Part shown: piece by piece, positions 47,841 through 60,092 of the stretch
Numbering within the stretch: position 1 is the stretch's first letter
Layout: every line of letters starts with the position of its first letter
Origin: Membranipora membranacea
Taxonomy: Eukaryota; Bryozoa; Gymnolaemata; Cheilostomatida; Membraniporidae
Assembly (NCBI GenBank): GCA_914767715.1
Contig: OU612067.1
Coordinates: forward strand, 2,728,001-2,792,000
Length of the DNA: 64,000 bases
Direction of reading: 5' to 3'
Made by a program: the position numbers and the translations under genes
Notes under the pieces: generated by a model
The model's database searches: none
Told to the model about the DNA's origin: nothing
Seen by the model: only the letters and a program-made list of their open reading frames with translations

Positions 47841-48186
47841 TGTGTAATATGTATTTTCTTGTATATATATATACAAGAAAACACATATTACACAGGTTCT
47901 CATATATATTATATATGAGGACCTGGTCTGGTGTAACCAATGAACTAAACCTTCATTGGTGTAACTCTAACTGTGAACTACCTAAACTTTCCTTGGGTTT
48001 CTAACCAATCATTGACATCTGGAGTTACATACAAGCAATTATTTATTATACTTTGCCAATGCACATATTAACATTTGGGGGGAGGATGGTTGATCATTGG
48101 CAAATTATGCATGCTTGTTACCCCAGATGCCAATGTAACCAACCTTGTGAGCAATGAACTAAACCTTTAGTTCATTGCTGTGAGTA
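47841..48186. repeat. Cluster of palindromes in the left TRIM/kinase unit
   Basis: In order: a hairpin with arms TGTGTAATATGT[AG]TTTTCTTG (47841-47893); a palindrome centred near 47909 (CTCATATATATTATATATGAG, within an AGGT...ACCT frame); ACCAATGAA...TTCATTGGT (about 47936-47961); the hairpin element 48014-48130; and AGCAATGAACTAAA...TTTAGTTCATTGCT (about 48151-48180). The right unit (58.8-59.0 kb) has only the 48.0-kb element and traces of the second, so most were gained in the left unit. Confidence 0.75.
48014..48130. mobile_element. Hairpin element, left-unit copy
   Basis: It starts GACATCTGGAGTTACATACA and ends TGCATGCTTGTTACCCCAGATG, with an inner pair TTTGCCAATG / CATTGGCAAA. Equivalent to 58889-59005. 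Confidence 0.75.
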
Positions 48187-49494
48187 AGAGCAGGGAGTTA
48201 CAGTTTTAAACTCCTTGGTAAGAGGAGAGGCACCAAAATGAAACTTCAGTGTAAATATTAACCTGTCTTAATTGGATTCACTAATGAAACAATGAGCCAG
48301 TGAGAAATAAGCAATGCTGATCAGGTATAGGCAACTTTCAAATACTAAAAAAATCTAAATCTGAGGTGCAAAATATCAAAAAACAGTCACGATCAACCAA
48401 ACAGACACGGATTACAGTTCTCAGTTCACAGTTAATATCTCCCTCACCATTTTCAAAAGGATAAGGCCTAGAGGAACATAGCTGATCCTCCACAAGCACT
48501 TGGCAATTTATCTATTGGTTATGACCAGACACCCGACAAGGCAATACCCAGGGGTGAGAAACAGGTGGAACACCTGTTCCAGCCCTACCTAATCAGGAGG
48601 ATCGAAGTTGCATGGTTCATTAGACAGTGACTTGATGGCTAGATGAGTGGTGCTGTACTTTTTTATTGTGTTGGCAATAGTCATTTTCACAGTTCAAAGC
48701 CCAAAAATACTTGACGTTGGGTCACAGCAACCGCTGGATATTCATTTTTGGAGAAAAAGGACTTATTAAATTAGGCCCTTATTATTATTAAGGTGTTTGA
48801 TTTGTTTATTCTTACCCCACATATACAGGAAACTTGGAACTACCTGAAAAAGCAAGATTTTTAATAGGGATATGGCCATGTCCGACCCATGCAACCGGAC
48901 CTCAGTCACATATTTCATTATCAATTTGACTTATTTTCAGATCCCTGTTGTTACAAGGCAACAAATTTAATCCATATTTATTGCACAAATTTTAGACAAA
49001 TTGTTCACTCTAAAAATCAGAAAGCTGACATTCAAATTGTTTCTGATAAAATTTTGATTTAATATGGCTTTTCATCTTACATATGTGAGTTTTTGTGTTT
49101 AAACTAGTTATATTTAGTCTAAAATATGCACTCCTCTTACTATGTAAAATCTGAAACCAGGTTTAAACAAGACGTTGTACTCTCCAGCTGTCATTAAACT
49201 AGTGAATATTTCTGAAGTTTACACCATGGCATTTGATGATCTCTTCAATGGAAAAGAAGATAGGAGCATTAACATTTCCACGCAGGTGATCCATTGTTGT
49301 GCTCACTCTACTTTGCATGTAATACTGCATAGATTTTCATCACATTTTCGCACGATGTAATTTACTGCATCATTTTACCCATTGCTGCCTTGTTGTTTTC
49401 AACTATTTTTTGTTAATGCACAATTATTCTATTAAGAAACATCTGTTTTAAAAGAATTAGCGATTAGATTATTACAGACCTGTCATTGAAGGGT

Positions 49495-49605
49495 TTCTTT
49501 TTGTGGGACAAGCAGATCCTGAGAAACAGGAAACAGCATTGAGACTTATTCCCCGTACAGTAAACTGGTGCACTGACCGACCGAGCCACCTCATACTCCA
49601 TAGGG
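49495..49605 (-). mobile_element. tRNA-like SINE head
   Basis: The minus strand reads GGTGGCTCGGTCGGTCAGTG, an A-box-like tRNA start, followed by tRNA-like spacing. The B box is weak. Confidence 0.45.
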
Positions 49606-50570
49606 CTTCAGAGATGTTACATCAGTCAGTACAAATAATATTGATTTTTTTTTCTAGTTTTTGAAACTGCCCTCTGCTGTATATTAATAATATGGGCTCA
49701 GAAATCAACGTTCAAAGACATCCAAATAATATCTATATCTTATATGACTCAAGTAAGCAGTGAGGGTGCCACATATGACTCTTCAGCTGAGAGTCATGCA
49801 TAGGAATCGGCAGAATGATATCTGACCAAATTAAGATAGATAATATTAATCTGGATCTGAAATGACTGACTTTCAAGTTTTGCACTGTTTTAGTTCGACA
49901 CAAAATTTTCAACTGCATACGATGTGACATGAGTGTGTTATTGGGTTAGAATGGGATAGATAAGCAATATTTTGTGATGTTGTGACTTTGATACTGGGTT
50001 ACAGATATCAGTAGTTTTAAATAGAATGCAGGGCAACACAAAAATGCAAAAGATGAATGTATAAAATATGGCATAACTGATACCTCTAGATTGTATCAAT
50101 AGATTTTTTCTGTGCGATTCATTATGGATTCTTTGTGTTTTCTGGCAATGAAAAATAGAATTTCAATTTACAAAAATTCCAAGATATGAAAATAGGGATG
50201 TGAGATAAAAAATGGCTCAAAATAGTATTTCATGAAGCAAGTAAAAAAGTGGCAAAAATCAAAAACATTCTTGCTTTTACTCTCCAATAATCATCTCAAT
50301 TTTCTTACACGTTCCAATTAGCCACTCTTTGAACTCTAATATACCAGTCATATCACCATATGAAGGCTACTGTCTTGTCTGTTAATTGGCTGTAAAATCA
50401 TTCAGTAAGTACTACATAGTAGTTCAGTGTCTGCTCAAAGAACCATCTAGCTCAGTAATTTGGCAGCTGTTTTTATAAGAGAAGTAGTGAAATAGCTGAA
50501 AAACACGTAAAAGTCGGGCCCTGAAATCCTGGGTGATGATAATTTGGCTATTCAATACCTTACCTCACAC

Positions 50571-53528
50571 TCAATCTACAGTTTTATTGTCTGTTTTGTT
50601 ATGATCATTACTACTGCTTTGTGCCAGCTGTTTGCTGAGGATATCCAGTGTATTCACTATCTCCTGCGCTGCCGGTCTTAGCTCCGCCTCTTATCGGCAG
50701 CATATACTCATTAGAGCTATGTATGAGTAGTAGGATTTCTCATAGTGTATATGTTCAGGTAGGACAGGAGTGGAGCCCTGAGCTTGCCTTAAAATACAAT
50801 ATAATAATCATTGAAGTTGAGATAGCCAGAGATAAAGCTTTTTTTAATGTGGGAGAAATTTGATATTGTCGAAAGTCAAGCCTAAAAACACCAGCACCAC
50901 CATGTAGCGCTGTGACAGCTGAGCTCTTGACCAAAATACGGCTGGAATCTCATTTATTAATGTCAGGCTGTCAGTGTATGGCTCAGATATACACAGGTAT
51001 TAGGTTTGGCTGAGTTTTGTTTCCAAAATAACACCTTGCTTTGATGGTAAAAAAGTTTTAATAATTTTAGACTCAATTATTTTGTTACTATCCAGAGTTG
51101 TCCTCTATCTTAGAAAGAGGAGATAACTTGTAGTATACCACCCCATCACACTGCTAGCGGATCAACTCGGCTATTCAAGAGTGAAATGTGTGCATGCTTT
51201 CAAAGGGACACTCAATATTAGCCCATGTATTTTGCAAGTTAATCTAACGAGGAAATTCAACTGTTGGTTGCTCAAATAATGTTCAGTGTTTTCAAGAGGA
51301 TAGTAGCCCCATAACTTTCAGGAGAATCTAGTACGCGTTGCACACTTAATATTTGCTTGGAGTATTGGGGGCCCTTTGGCCACAGAAATTCATTAGTACA
51401 GATAATGCAACCATTATTCTATTATCTTCTTATCTACTATCTGCTAACCTAATCCTAGCCTTGAGGCTGTCACACTGTCACAAACTATCAATGACTCCAT
51501 ATCTTAAAGGGCAACCAAGGTTTCGCAGCAATGCATTAATGGGTAGCAAATAATGTGCTGGGCAGCATCAGCTTTGTGCATTACGCGATGCAAAACTCAA
51601 AGTAGTTGCTGACTCTAAGCTGGGTAACACTTCAGTTTAGGGGAGGTTCCAAGACCTTGCTGTAATAATTATAGAGCACAGGCTAAATAATAACAGGAAC
51701 AGGAAACTGCTATGTGGTATTCTCTTTTAGCTGAGTTTGAGTACCTGATGGAAGAAATGTTTCACAAGAATTCTGGCTGAATAATCATCCAAATTATATT
51801 TTGTCTTTTTCCCCATGCAGAAGGTGCAATCTGCTATTAACCAATGGCCATCAATGAGAAGTTGTTTGAAACCTTGGTTGCCCTTTAAACGAAAAACTTC
51901 ATCTACAAATCAAATTCACTGCCAAAATGTAAAGTGGAAAATTAAACTTGTCATAAAACTCACAGAAATTCATCTTCATCGAATGATTGCTCGAGCATTG
52001 AGTCGTCTGCAGACAGACACATAGGAGGCATGTGAGGTACACTTAGAGTCAGCATCTCATATATAACACAGCCTAGTGAGTATATATCTGCCCTGTCTGT
52101 TATTATATCTGTATGAATATAGTGAGACGATGTGTGTGAGAAAATATCATTTATCTGTCAGACAGACAGTGTATGTCGGTACCATAAACATATAAATACT
52201 CTATATTTATATGTTGATGGTCGGAACTTTAACTTTGCTGTCTCGGTATAACAATATAGCAATAAAGCAACGCCTGGAGATACTATCAATTAAAATTTGT
52301 TTCTATTCAAGTCAACAATAAGTTTGTAAATATTCAATTCTAAAATTGTGACAATGACTAGCAGAGTTTTGCAGTGAGGGGATAAAGGTATGCCATACAA
52401 CTTTAGACTTCCACATCGAAAATGATAATTTTCAAAGCCTTATCTGTCACTGTTGCTTCAGCATTCACCAAATACAGGCTTGAGCATAAAAAGTGATCGA
52501 AATTACAATGTGTGTATGTGAATGTGCTGGTTTATGGCGTCCTTATTAATTGCCAACTGATTTGTGGGTAATTACTTTATTTAGAAGACGTAACCTATAA
52601 AAAATACTGACAAAGTAATGATGGAACAGGACAAGACGAAACGATTTAACATGTGGTATGCAATGAAGCTAAACATAAAATTAAATCGTCATAGAATTAC
52701 AAACAAAACAAAAAAACAATAAACAAAGTACACGAAAGACAAAATGAATTTAAGCTCTTACAATTATTGATATGAGTGGACGTTTAATTAATCAGCTGTT
52801 GTTGAGAACATAACTCCTCCAAGCTAATAATTAACACCCATTGAATTCCATATAACGTTTGTTTGCATGATAATAATGAATATTGAACACTTGACATAAT
52901 AATATGCGCTCAAAATTAAGTTACAGCCATAGCAATAGATAGAAATCTCCACAAACAGTTTGCTACATATTAGGAACGCATCAGAATAAACTTATTCATA
53001 TAAAAAATTAGACTTACATGGTGTAGGGTTCTATAACATTTCTTAGAGCGAGTTGAAAACATGATACACATTAATAGATTTACTGGCGGCCAGAGATAAA
53101 CCTTCCTCTTGCTGAGCTGCCGCGTGTTATAATGCTGGATGATGGTTAAAACAAATGAGTCATAGTCATAGCTATATAACTTGAAACAATAGGAAAGCGC
53201 AAACAGCACTGAAATAGCTGGCTGCTATAGCTATGTTTGTACAAAAATTATTGGTTATAATGAAGACATCTTGCATAAAAAAAAATATTCATAAATAAAA
53301 ATGTCCATCCCAAAACAGTGTAGGTTGCATCTGTCAAAAGCCAAAATTGTTGGGCTATTCATAAATGTTAATGTTATTTCCTCTGACTCTGTACCTATAA
53401 GGGAATTTCTTACCTTCTTCTAAAGCCTCACAACAGCTCCACGCTCCTGCACCCACATACAGATCATTCTCAAGCCCCTGAAGGTCGTCTCTTAACTTCA
53501 GACAAACTCCAAAATCACAAACTTTTAT
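50571..53528 (-). pseudogene. PBK/TOPK kinase remnant (three 3' exons, nonsense codon)
   Basis: Three exons match the intact kinase: 53528-53414 ([12 protein letters not shown]; six bases shorter, in frame, with GAGAWSCC replacing GTGAWSSR), 52108-51964 ([20 protein letters not shown] and the acidic loop, very well kept) and 50787-50571. In the last exon, GAA after ICCR has become TAA (50693-50691), so the reading frame stops about 40 codons early. The exons carrying the glycine loop, Lys and HGD catalytic loop are absent upstream; the corresponding region holds a SINE (about 53.64-53.93 kb) and unrelated sequence. The part retained could not be an active kinase. Confidence 0.85.
52630..53322. 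repeat. Interspersed repeat, 0.7 kb, copy 2 (with 10352-11077)
   Basis: This is the second copy of the same unclassified repeat in the same orientation. It sits in the intron between the two kinase-remnant exons at 53414-53528 and 51964-52108, so it was probably inserted into the left unit only; the right unit lacks it. Confidence 0.85.
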
Positions 53529-53639
53529 CTGTAACCAAACAAGCAGCCTGTAAGTTCCGAGGACAAACAGGGTGACAATAAATTCAAACTGGCCTCCGTA
53601 GAATCATGTTCCCTAGTCTAAGTCTATGTCAACATTGCG

Positions 53640-53935
53640 GAGGGGTTACCCCTCTATAGTACATTGTACTCAAGTCGCACCCTATACCCTTGCCCGCCGG
53701 AATTGCGGCTGCTATTTTTCACGAAGAGGCAGAGGGGGATCTTTCTACTGCATGTGGGGTGTGCAAACAGACAGTGGACCTCCGGTATTTTTATTCCCGT
53801 TCCGCAAGGACCTGGCTAGGATGAAGCGTGCCAGTACCAAATCAGAAATGACTGCCAGCGCCGGGAATTGAACCTGAACCTCACAGATCACAACTCCGCA
53901 CCCTTGACCATCAGACCACTCCTGACACCTGTTCC
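53640..53935 (-). mobile_element. tRNA-derived SINE, same family as 30.2 kb
   Basis: Read on the minus strand, it starts GTGTCAGGAGTGGTCTGATG and has a B box GGTTCAATTCCCGGCGCTGG; a non-tRNA body runs to about 53.64 kb. It is inserted where the left kinase remnant should have its upstream exons; the right unit has no SINE there. Confidence 0.7.
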
Positions 53936-54912
53936 CTGTTTGACTGACATTTCAAGGTTGCTTTAGAACCTGTTAGAATGTAAGACTTATAGGTAATAGT
54001 TCAAGCAGTTGTAGCACTATAGCACTTCTCTATAAAGCACCGACAATAATAGATCAGCACACAGCACCCAGACGGTAGAGGAAAGGAACAAAAGGCCAGG
54101 TAACTTGTGACATCAACCTTAATAAACTCATTAAAATAATTCCTCATGAGCTCAGTAACAAATCTACTTATTCAGCACTAACAATTAGTAATCACGAGCT
54201 ACCAACTTGTTCAGAAGACCCAGAAAATATTACCATTGAATTCTTACATTGTTCTTTGAGCAAAACAATTTTCTCAAATGTGCTGATTTAGTGAGTATAT
54301 CAGTCACATGGAGGTAAGAGTTCATTATGGAGTTATAGGTTTGAGAGAGTATACACAACCCCAACCAATCCACCTTTCTGTTGATGCGATGTAAAAACCA
54401 CTGCATTTTACAATCAGCATTGATAAGAGTAGCTTGCTGTAATAAACTGAAAACTTTCCACTATATTGAGACAACTTGTCCTTGGTTTGTAAAGCTTTCT
54501 GATGCTAAGCATGATTCAGAGTTCAAATACACTGTACAAGATAAATAGACGCTATCTAGGCTATGAATTATTATACTTAGATTTCCGACAAAAAAAGATA
54601 GACTTATGATATGAACTTGAAAGTTTCACTAAACATTCCAGATGCATTTGATGCCAGACAATTTCTGCAGGCAATTTCACTTGACCATAAGCCAAAAATA
54701 AAAAGTATGTAGTTGTCTTGCTTAGCTAACACTCAACAGCTATCATTCTCAAAGTAGCCTGAAACCGCTACGCCCCAGGAGACCCATTTTCAGGCTAGGT
54801 TGAAACTTCAAAGTCAATCAAAGAATCGACATAGAGCTACTGCACCAGTTATTCAAAAATTTGCATCAAATCATTTGCCTTTTTTGATTGATGGGACAAC
54901 TTTGCAATGTGT
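53936..54912. other. Region between the two units, no gene seen
   Basis: AT-rich DNA downstream of the intact TRIM stop and upstream of the kinase remnant. No homolog of the kinase exons carrying HGDIKS or SPWAVKK was found here. Confidence 0.5.
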
Positions 54913-57900
54913 TCAAGTTTGAAGACTGAAAATCCCGATTTGACGTGACCTGAAAGTGGTCATTGCTATTGAGCTTCCATAGCATGCTAATGAGTAGCGG
55001 TCATTTCCCTTTGTTGATGAGTCATGGTGAGGCATCTGGTCATGCTTTAGAGTTCCAACTACTTTACCTAAAACACATAAAATTTATGAAGTTACAGGCA
55101 TATTAGTTGAGCATAGTTCTGTGCAACAACATCTGGTTATTTCAACATCAAATTTGTGGACGAGAAAACAATATTCAACACATTACATTGAGTGGAAGGT
55201 CGAGGTTATAGAAGGCTTCCACTTTTGAATTTTGCATTTAAACATAAGGTGAAGTTATTGCTCTACAAGAATATCTGCACACTGACCTTCATCGATGAAT
55301 ATAAGCTCTTCTGGCCGATATGCTAGAATATGCCGACTGCTTAGAGATGTGTCTGTACAGATGCTAAGTGCGCCTTTGACTTCCTGGCAAGTCCATAATA
55401 GTAAATGAGAATCTACTCCTATGTGATATTTGTTGACAGTTCCATTGCTGGAGTCCAAAACCAACAAAGTTCCATCACTATCAAAGCACAAAGAACCGAT
55501 ACAGCCAACGTTGGTTATAGATAAATTACGTCTTGAATTTGAGATCAGGTTGTGAGCTGTCAGTCTGTTTTTCCCAGTTGAGACAACAAGATACTGACTC
55601 GATACAACCGGGTCTGAATGAACTCCACTTTCATGAGTGATCGGTGGATTTAAGAAGCTTCCTACCAAATTCTAGTAAAATATCGCCAAAAGAGGAGCTT
55701 TGCTGGCAGAAGAATCACTGTCATATTTAAATTATCCCAGCCATTTTTCACAATGTGACCTTTGTCATACTCTTTACAAGCATCTCAATTTGAGCTCCAA
55801 CAAATACTTTACCCTTCGGGCCAAGTCAAAATGAATGTTCCCTTACCCACAGGTGGAGGGGAAATGATGTCAAGTACATTTTATTATACACAACTAATCA
55901 ATATAGCCTACCGTCGACAATAAGTTCCATCATTTGGTAGCTGAATTCTGAAGTGTCACAGGAGTTCTTCCTGGCCAATATATCATCTGTGATTTTTCTT
56001 TGCTGCTTGACAACTTCGGTTACGTGGTTTCCTTTTAGAAGACTAGCAACAAAATTCTGGCTTGATTCAAATGAATCCACGTTTGACAATAATTTTCTGA
56101 TATAGTCCTCTGCTTTAGCAAGTTGAGTCTCTTGATAGTTTAATATTGCCTTTTTCATGTCAGTAGATTTCTTTTGAACTTCTTCTATCTACGAAAAAAA
56201 TTCAAGAAAGAATTCTCAGAAATTAAATATGAAGGCCAAAGACACTACATGGTGTTGCTAGCTATAATCAGAGATCCATCCTGCTCTAACCCAGCAATAT
56301 GCACCAAATAGATTACACAAGCACATATAATCACAATATGTCACCTTTTTCACAGTTAACTCCTCAACTTGTCTTAGCATTGTATCACAGGTCTCAGCCA
56401 GTCTATCTACTTTCTGCCAGGTGTTTTTTTCCAGGTTACATAGTTTTTTCATCTTCTCTGACAATTCTGCAAGCAGCTGGTCAAATTCTGACTCTACATC
56501 TGATCTTGCTCTCTCAATTGATTGGTATTGATGGGAAACTCCTACAAAAGAGATTTAACATACACAAATTAGTGAGGTCTTGGTAGCTATCCAGATGTAT
56601 ATATTCGGATGATGAGGAAATTTAAAAATCAACAATTGTCGTGCTTTTTTTTCTCCAAATTTGGCAATTTCTTTGAAAGCGATTGGCAAATCCTGAGAAA
56701 ATAATAACTTGTACTAGCACAAGGTGATTGTCTATAAATTAGACTCATAAGCATACCTGATTTGCAAATTCCTGGCTCTGATAGACATGAAAGGCATCTC
56801 ATATCACCACATCTCTTGCATATGAATTGTATGAATTCATTGGTATGCTGGTCACACAGCACGTTGGCGTAGTAGTTTTCTCTTTCGGCAAAAACGCTGA
56901 TTTTGATTGTCTTATGATCATCCTTATACAAATGTGTGTGACTCTGGTAAATACAACACTAACTAAAGACTACCCAAAAACCAATGCATGTTATAGTCAG
57001 GCAGTAACTTACTTATGATAACGTTATGTCGGATTTGCATGGTAAAAAACCTCAATGCTCTTCTTGACATGAATTAATGATGGTAAAAAAAATGGTTACT
57101 CTCATTCTCATGCATTATCTACAAAGTCTCCAGGAAGTGCAATACAAGAAACAAGCACTTCCTTGAGTCTGTGGCATCCTTATCATGATAGTAGGCACTT
57201 TTTCCACCATCAATAATTCATACCAAGAAGAGCATTGAGTTTTTTACCACGCAAATCTGCATAACTTTATCACAACTAGCTGCCGACTATAACATGCATT
57301 TGTCTTTGGGTAGTCCTTAAGTTCCTAATTTTGAAAACGAAACACTAAGATTGCATGATTGTTCTTGCGTATCTATGAATTAATACGTCTTATCGAGATT
57401 ATTCTGATGAGCTGAAATTTAACTAAACCGTACATCTGCTCGTTTGAACTGAATGGTTGATTTAGAAGAAAGTATCAAATTAGCTTGTCGCTGAATCTTT
57501 TGCGGGTAAGCACATGTTACAATGTTCAATGCCTTACATTTCATACCGATTTCATAAGCTAAGCTATAAATAATACTCACCTTAATATGTTCGTTGCAAA
57601 ATTTCTTGTCACAATTGACACAGTAAACCACAGCTTTGAAAGGTCTCTCAGAGAAATCACAGGCATGGTATTCTACATGCGGACTCTCTTCGGTCTCTGT
57701 CTCAGCTGTTTTACCTACACTCACTTGAGGTAACTGTGCCAAGTTTCCAACTGTAAAATGCTTGCTACAATAAAATAAAGTCGATTTCCTTTCAAAATAC
57801 AATAAAACTTTACCCATTGCACTTTCAAAAGGAAAGCATTCAATGCAACTGTACAAGAGAATTCTGTAGTAATATGTACCCTAATCGTTTTATTTGATAC

Positions 57901-58596
57901 TAGGCTACAAACTTTGCAGTAAGAATTCTGAGGGGGGGGGGGGAGAGAGGATTTGAACTCCGCCCAAAGAATAAATAAGAACACCTATTACCAACAAGAT
58001 ATAAAATGGCGTTCATGCCATTGCACAACAGCAATCCAACATTTCAATTTCAAGCAATGTTGATGAAGTTTTACTGTACTCTGAACCACCTTTCAATATT
58101 TAACCTACTGGGAAATACAGGATCAAGAGGGCTATGCACACTGCTAATCAAGTTTACACACTCTTTGTCGCTCTATGCCACACTGATCACGTGATATACT
58201 TTCTGATCGGTAGAGCGAGAGTTAACTTATGTGGCTTGAGTACCAACAGAATTTCAATAATCAGGGGCGCATTATGATTATCAGGTACTCATACTAAATT
58301 GAATCAAACAATCAGACAGTGCAGTTTCAACGTCAGTGTGACTCTGTTCACTCATGCTCCAGTGAAGATTCTAAAGGTCATAATGGCAATGCTCACTTTG
58401 TGGAGTTTAAGACTTACCTGCAAGCTCTGCACTGTAGTTCATCCAGTTTCCAGTCATTCTCTAGACAAGGTAGACACACAACATGAGTACATGGTAGTTG
58501 TCTAGGATCTGTCATCTCATTCAGCTCCTGAAAACAGTACGTACATCTTCTCTGTCCGTCACCAGCTGGACCTCTGGCAGTGTCACAATCAGCCAT
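54913..58596 (-). CDS. TRIM-like protein: RING, two B-boxes, coiled coil, propeller-like C-terminus (complete, 7 exons)
   Basis: Exons: 58596-58418, 57764-57581, 56943-56757, 56541-56345, 56188-55912, 55661-55287 and 55067-54913. They total 1554 bp, 517 codons plus stop, with every junction in phase. RING (residues about 18-60): CTYC, then LPCTHVVCLPCL, then CRAC. First B-box: HACDF, CVNCDKKFCNEH, then His pairs. Second B-box: LCDQH, CKRCGDMRCLSC. Exons 4-5 are Glu/Lys/Gln-rich helices typical of the TRIM coiled coil. Exons 6-7 contain repeated beta-rich segments (CFDSDGTLLVLDSSNGTV) like NHL-type propeller blades, though diverged. TRIM proteins are generally E3 ubiquitin ligases whose C-terminal domain binds the target; that role is inferred. 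A foldback element lies in its second intron. It lies about 1.5 kb downstream of the kinase gene on the same strand. Confidence 0.88.
56968..57315. mobile_element. Foldback element with ~165-bp arms
   Basis: The left arm starts GACTACCCAAAAACCAATGC and runs through TTTGCATGGTAAAAAAC and CAATGCTCTTCTTGAC to AGGAAGTGC. The right arm is its imperfect complement (GCACTTCCTTGAG ... CAAGAAGAGCATTG ... GTCTTTGGGTAGTC). It lies in the second intron of the intact TRIM gene, starting about 25 bp from the exon-3 acceptor. Confidence 0.85.
57931..57965 (-). mobile_element. SINE B-box remnant next to a G12 run
   Basis: The minus strand reads GGCGGAGTTCAAATCCTCTC followed by a C run (G12 on the plus strand, 57932-57943). 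It looks like the end of a tRNA-like repeat in the first TRIM intron. Confidence 0.4.
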
Positions 58597-58888
58597 CTAG
58601 AGCGGAAAGAGCAGATTTTCATTGTTAAATAAAAATGCTTGCATACTTAGGCTACATCAATGATTGGTTGACACCAGGAATTACAACAAGAATTATGACA
58701 GCCCCACAACTCCTTTTCTTCCAATTGAAACCAGGAAGACCTCCAGAGAAATGCTTCCTTGCTTCTGCATTCAAAACCCTCCTCTTTACTTTATTGATTT
58801 GATTGTCACACAAATATATTATATGAGAACCCAGGCCAGTCTTGTCTGAAACCCAAACTTTCCTTGGGTCACTAACCAATCATCATCG

Positions 58889-59005
58889 GCATCTGGAGTT
58901 ACATACAAGCATGTATTCTTTGGCAATATCCATGATTTACATTTTTAAAGGGGGAGGGGGTGATTTATCAATGGCAAAGTACTGCATGCTTGTAACTCCA
59001 TATGC
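58889..59005. mobile_element. Hairpin element (~117 bp) shared by both TRIM/kinase units
   Basis: Arms of about 50 bp: GCATCTGGAGTTACATACAA ... CTTTGGCAATATCCATGATT pairing with AATCA..ATGGCAAAG ... GCATGCTTGTAACTCCATATGC. The equivalent copy is 48014-48130. Its presence at the same place in both units means it predates their duplication. Confidence 0.75.
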
Positions 59006-60092
59006 TTGTGACAGTAAGATGTGGGGCACCAAAATGAAACTAGTCAAGGAATAGGGAAACTTGTCTTTATTGGGCTCACTACTGAAACAAAGAGCCAATG
59101 AGCAATGCTGATCAAGTGCAGGCAACTTTCAAATACTAAGCAAATCATTACAGTACTCAGTACAGGGTTAATATCTTCTTACCATTTTAAAACGATCCAG
59201 CAAAGCTGTGGTATTTGTCACTAACATAGATATTCATGGATTAGGGGAACATAATGATCCTTCACAAATGCATTGGAATTTATGTATTGGTTATGATCCG
59301 ACCAGGCAATACCCAAGGGTAAGCACAGGGTTAAATACCTTCTCCAGCCCTACCTCTACAGGATTCTGAAATTGAATTGAAATTACATGGTTAATAGATA
59401 GATAGTAGATGAGTGGCGCTGAATTATTTTCAATATTGTATAGGCAATGTCTAATAGTTATTTTCCGCATTTCAGTTGTTTTTAGTAAGACGCAAGCATT
59501 TTCAACACCATACTATGTGACATTGAGTGAAATATCAGGTTGAATGGGATAGCTAAGCAATATTTTGTGATAAATTGACTTCAATTTGATACTGGGTTAC
59601 AGATATTTGTGAGTGTCCTGCATTCTATTTTACAATATGTACAAAATACAAATTAATTGATGAACTACGAGTAATATCAATTGCTTTTTTCTTTGAGATA
59701 AATCAATGGATTCTTTATGTTTTCAAGTAATAAAAAATAAAATTTCAAAGTTTCAAAAAGTCAGAGATGAAAGTAGTGGATGTGAGTAAAATAATGGCCT
59801 AAACAGTAATGCGTGAAGCCAGTAAAAAAGTGGCAAAAAAACAAAAACAGTCATGTTTTTACTCACCCACAATCATCTCAATTTTCTTACTGCCTTGCCT
59901 GTAAATTGGCTGCATTATCATTGAGTAAGTACTACATAGCAGTACAGTATCTGCTCATAGAACAATCAATCTCAGTTATTCGGTGGCTGTTACTTATAAG
60001 AGAAGCAGCAAAGAAGATGAAAAAACTCATAAAAGTCAGGACCTGAACTCCTGGTTGATGATACTTATGCTATTCGACACCTAACCTTTCAC

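Larger units (their letters stand above)
41273..53600 (-). repeat. Left TRIM + kinase duplication unit (decayed)
   Basis: Blocks matching the right unit: all seven TRIM exons; the RING 3' flank and intergenic DNA (47132-49000 with 58120-59460); 49930-50100 with 59530-59640; kinase 3' exons and flanks (50200-52130 with 59770-61170; 53410-53600 with 61630-61830). Gene order and strand are the same in both units, so this is a direct tandem duplication. Confidence 0.85.

Noticed and set aside
11281-58596. Explaining all frameshifts as uncorrected homopolymer sequencing errors
   Set aside because: Two collagen genes, the right TRIM gene and the right kinase gene are open over roughly 4.6 kb of coding sequence in total, and several lesions are substitutions (TAA codons, Cys to Arg). 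Individual 1-base indels could still be errors.
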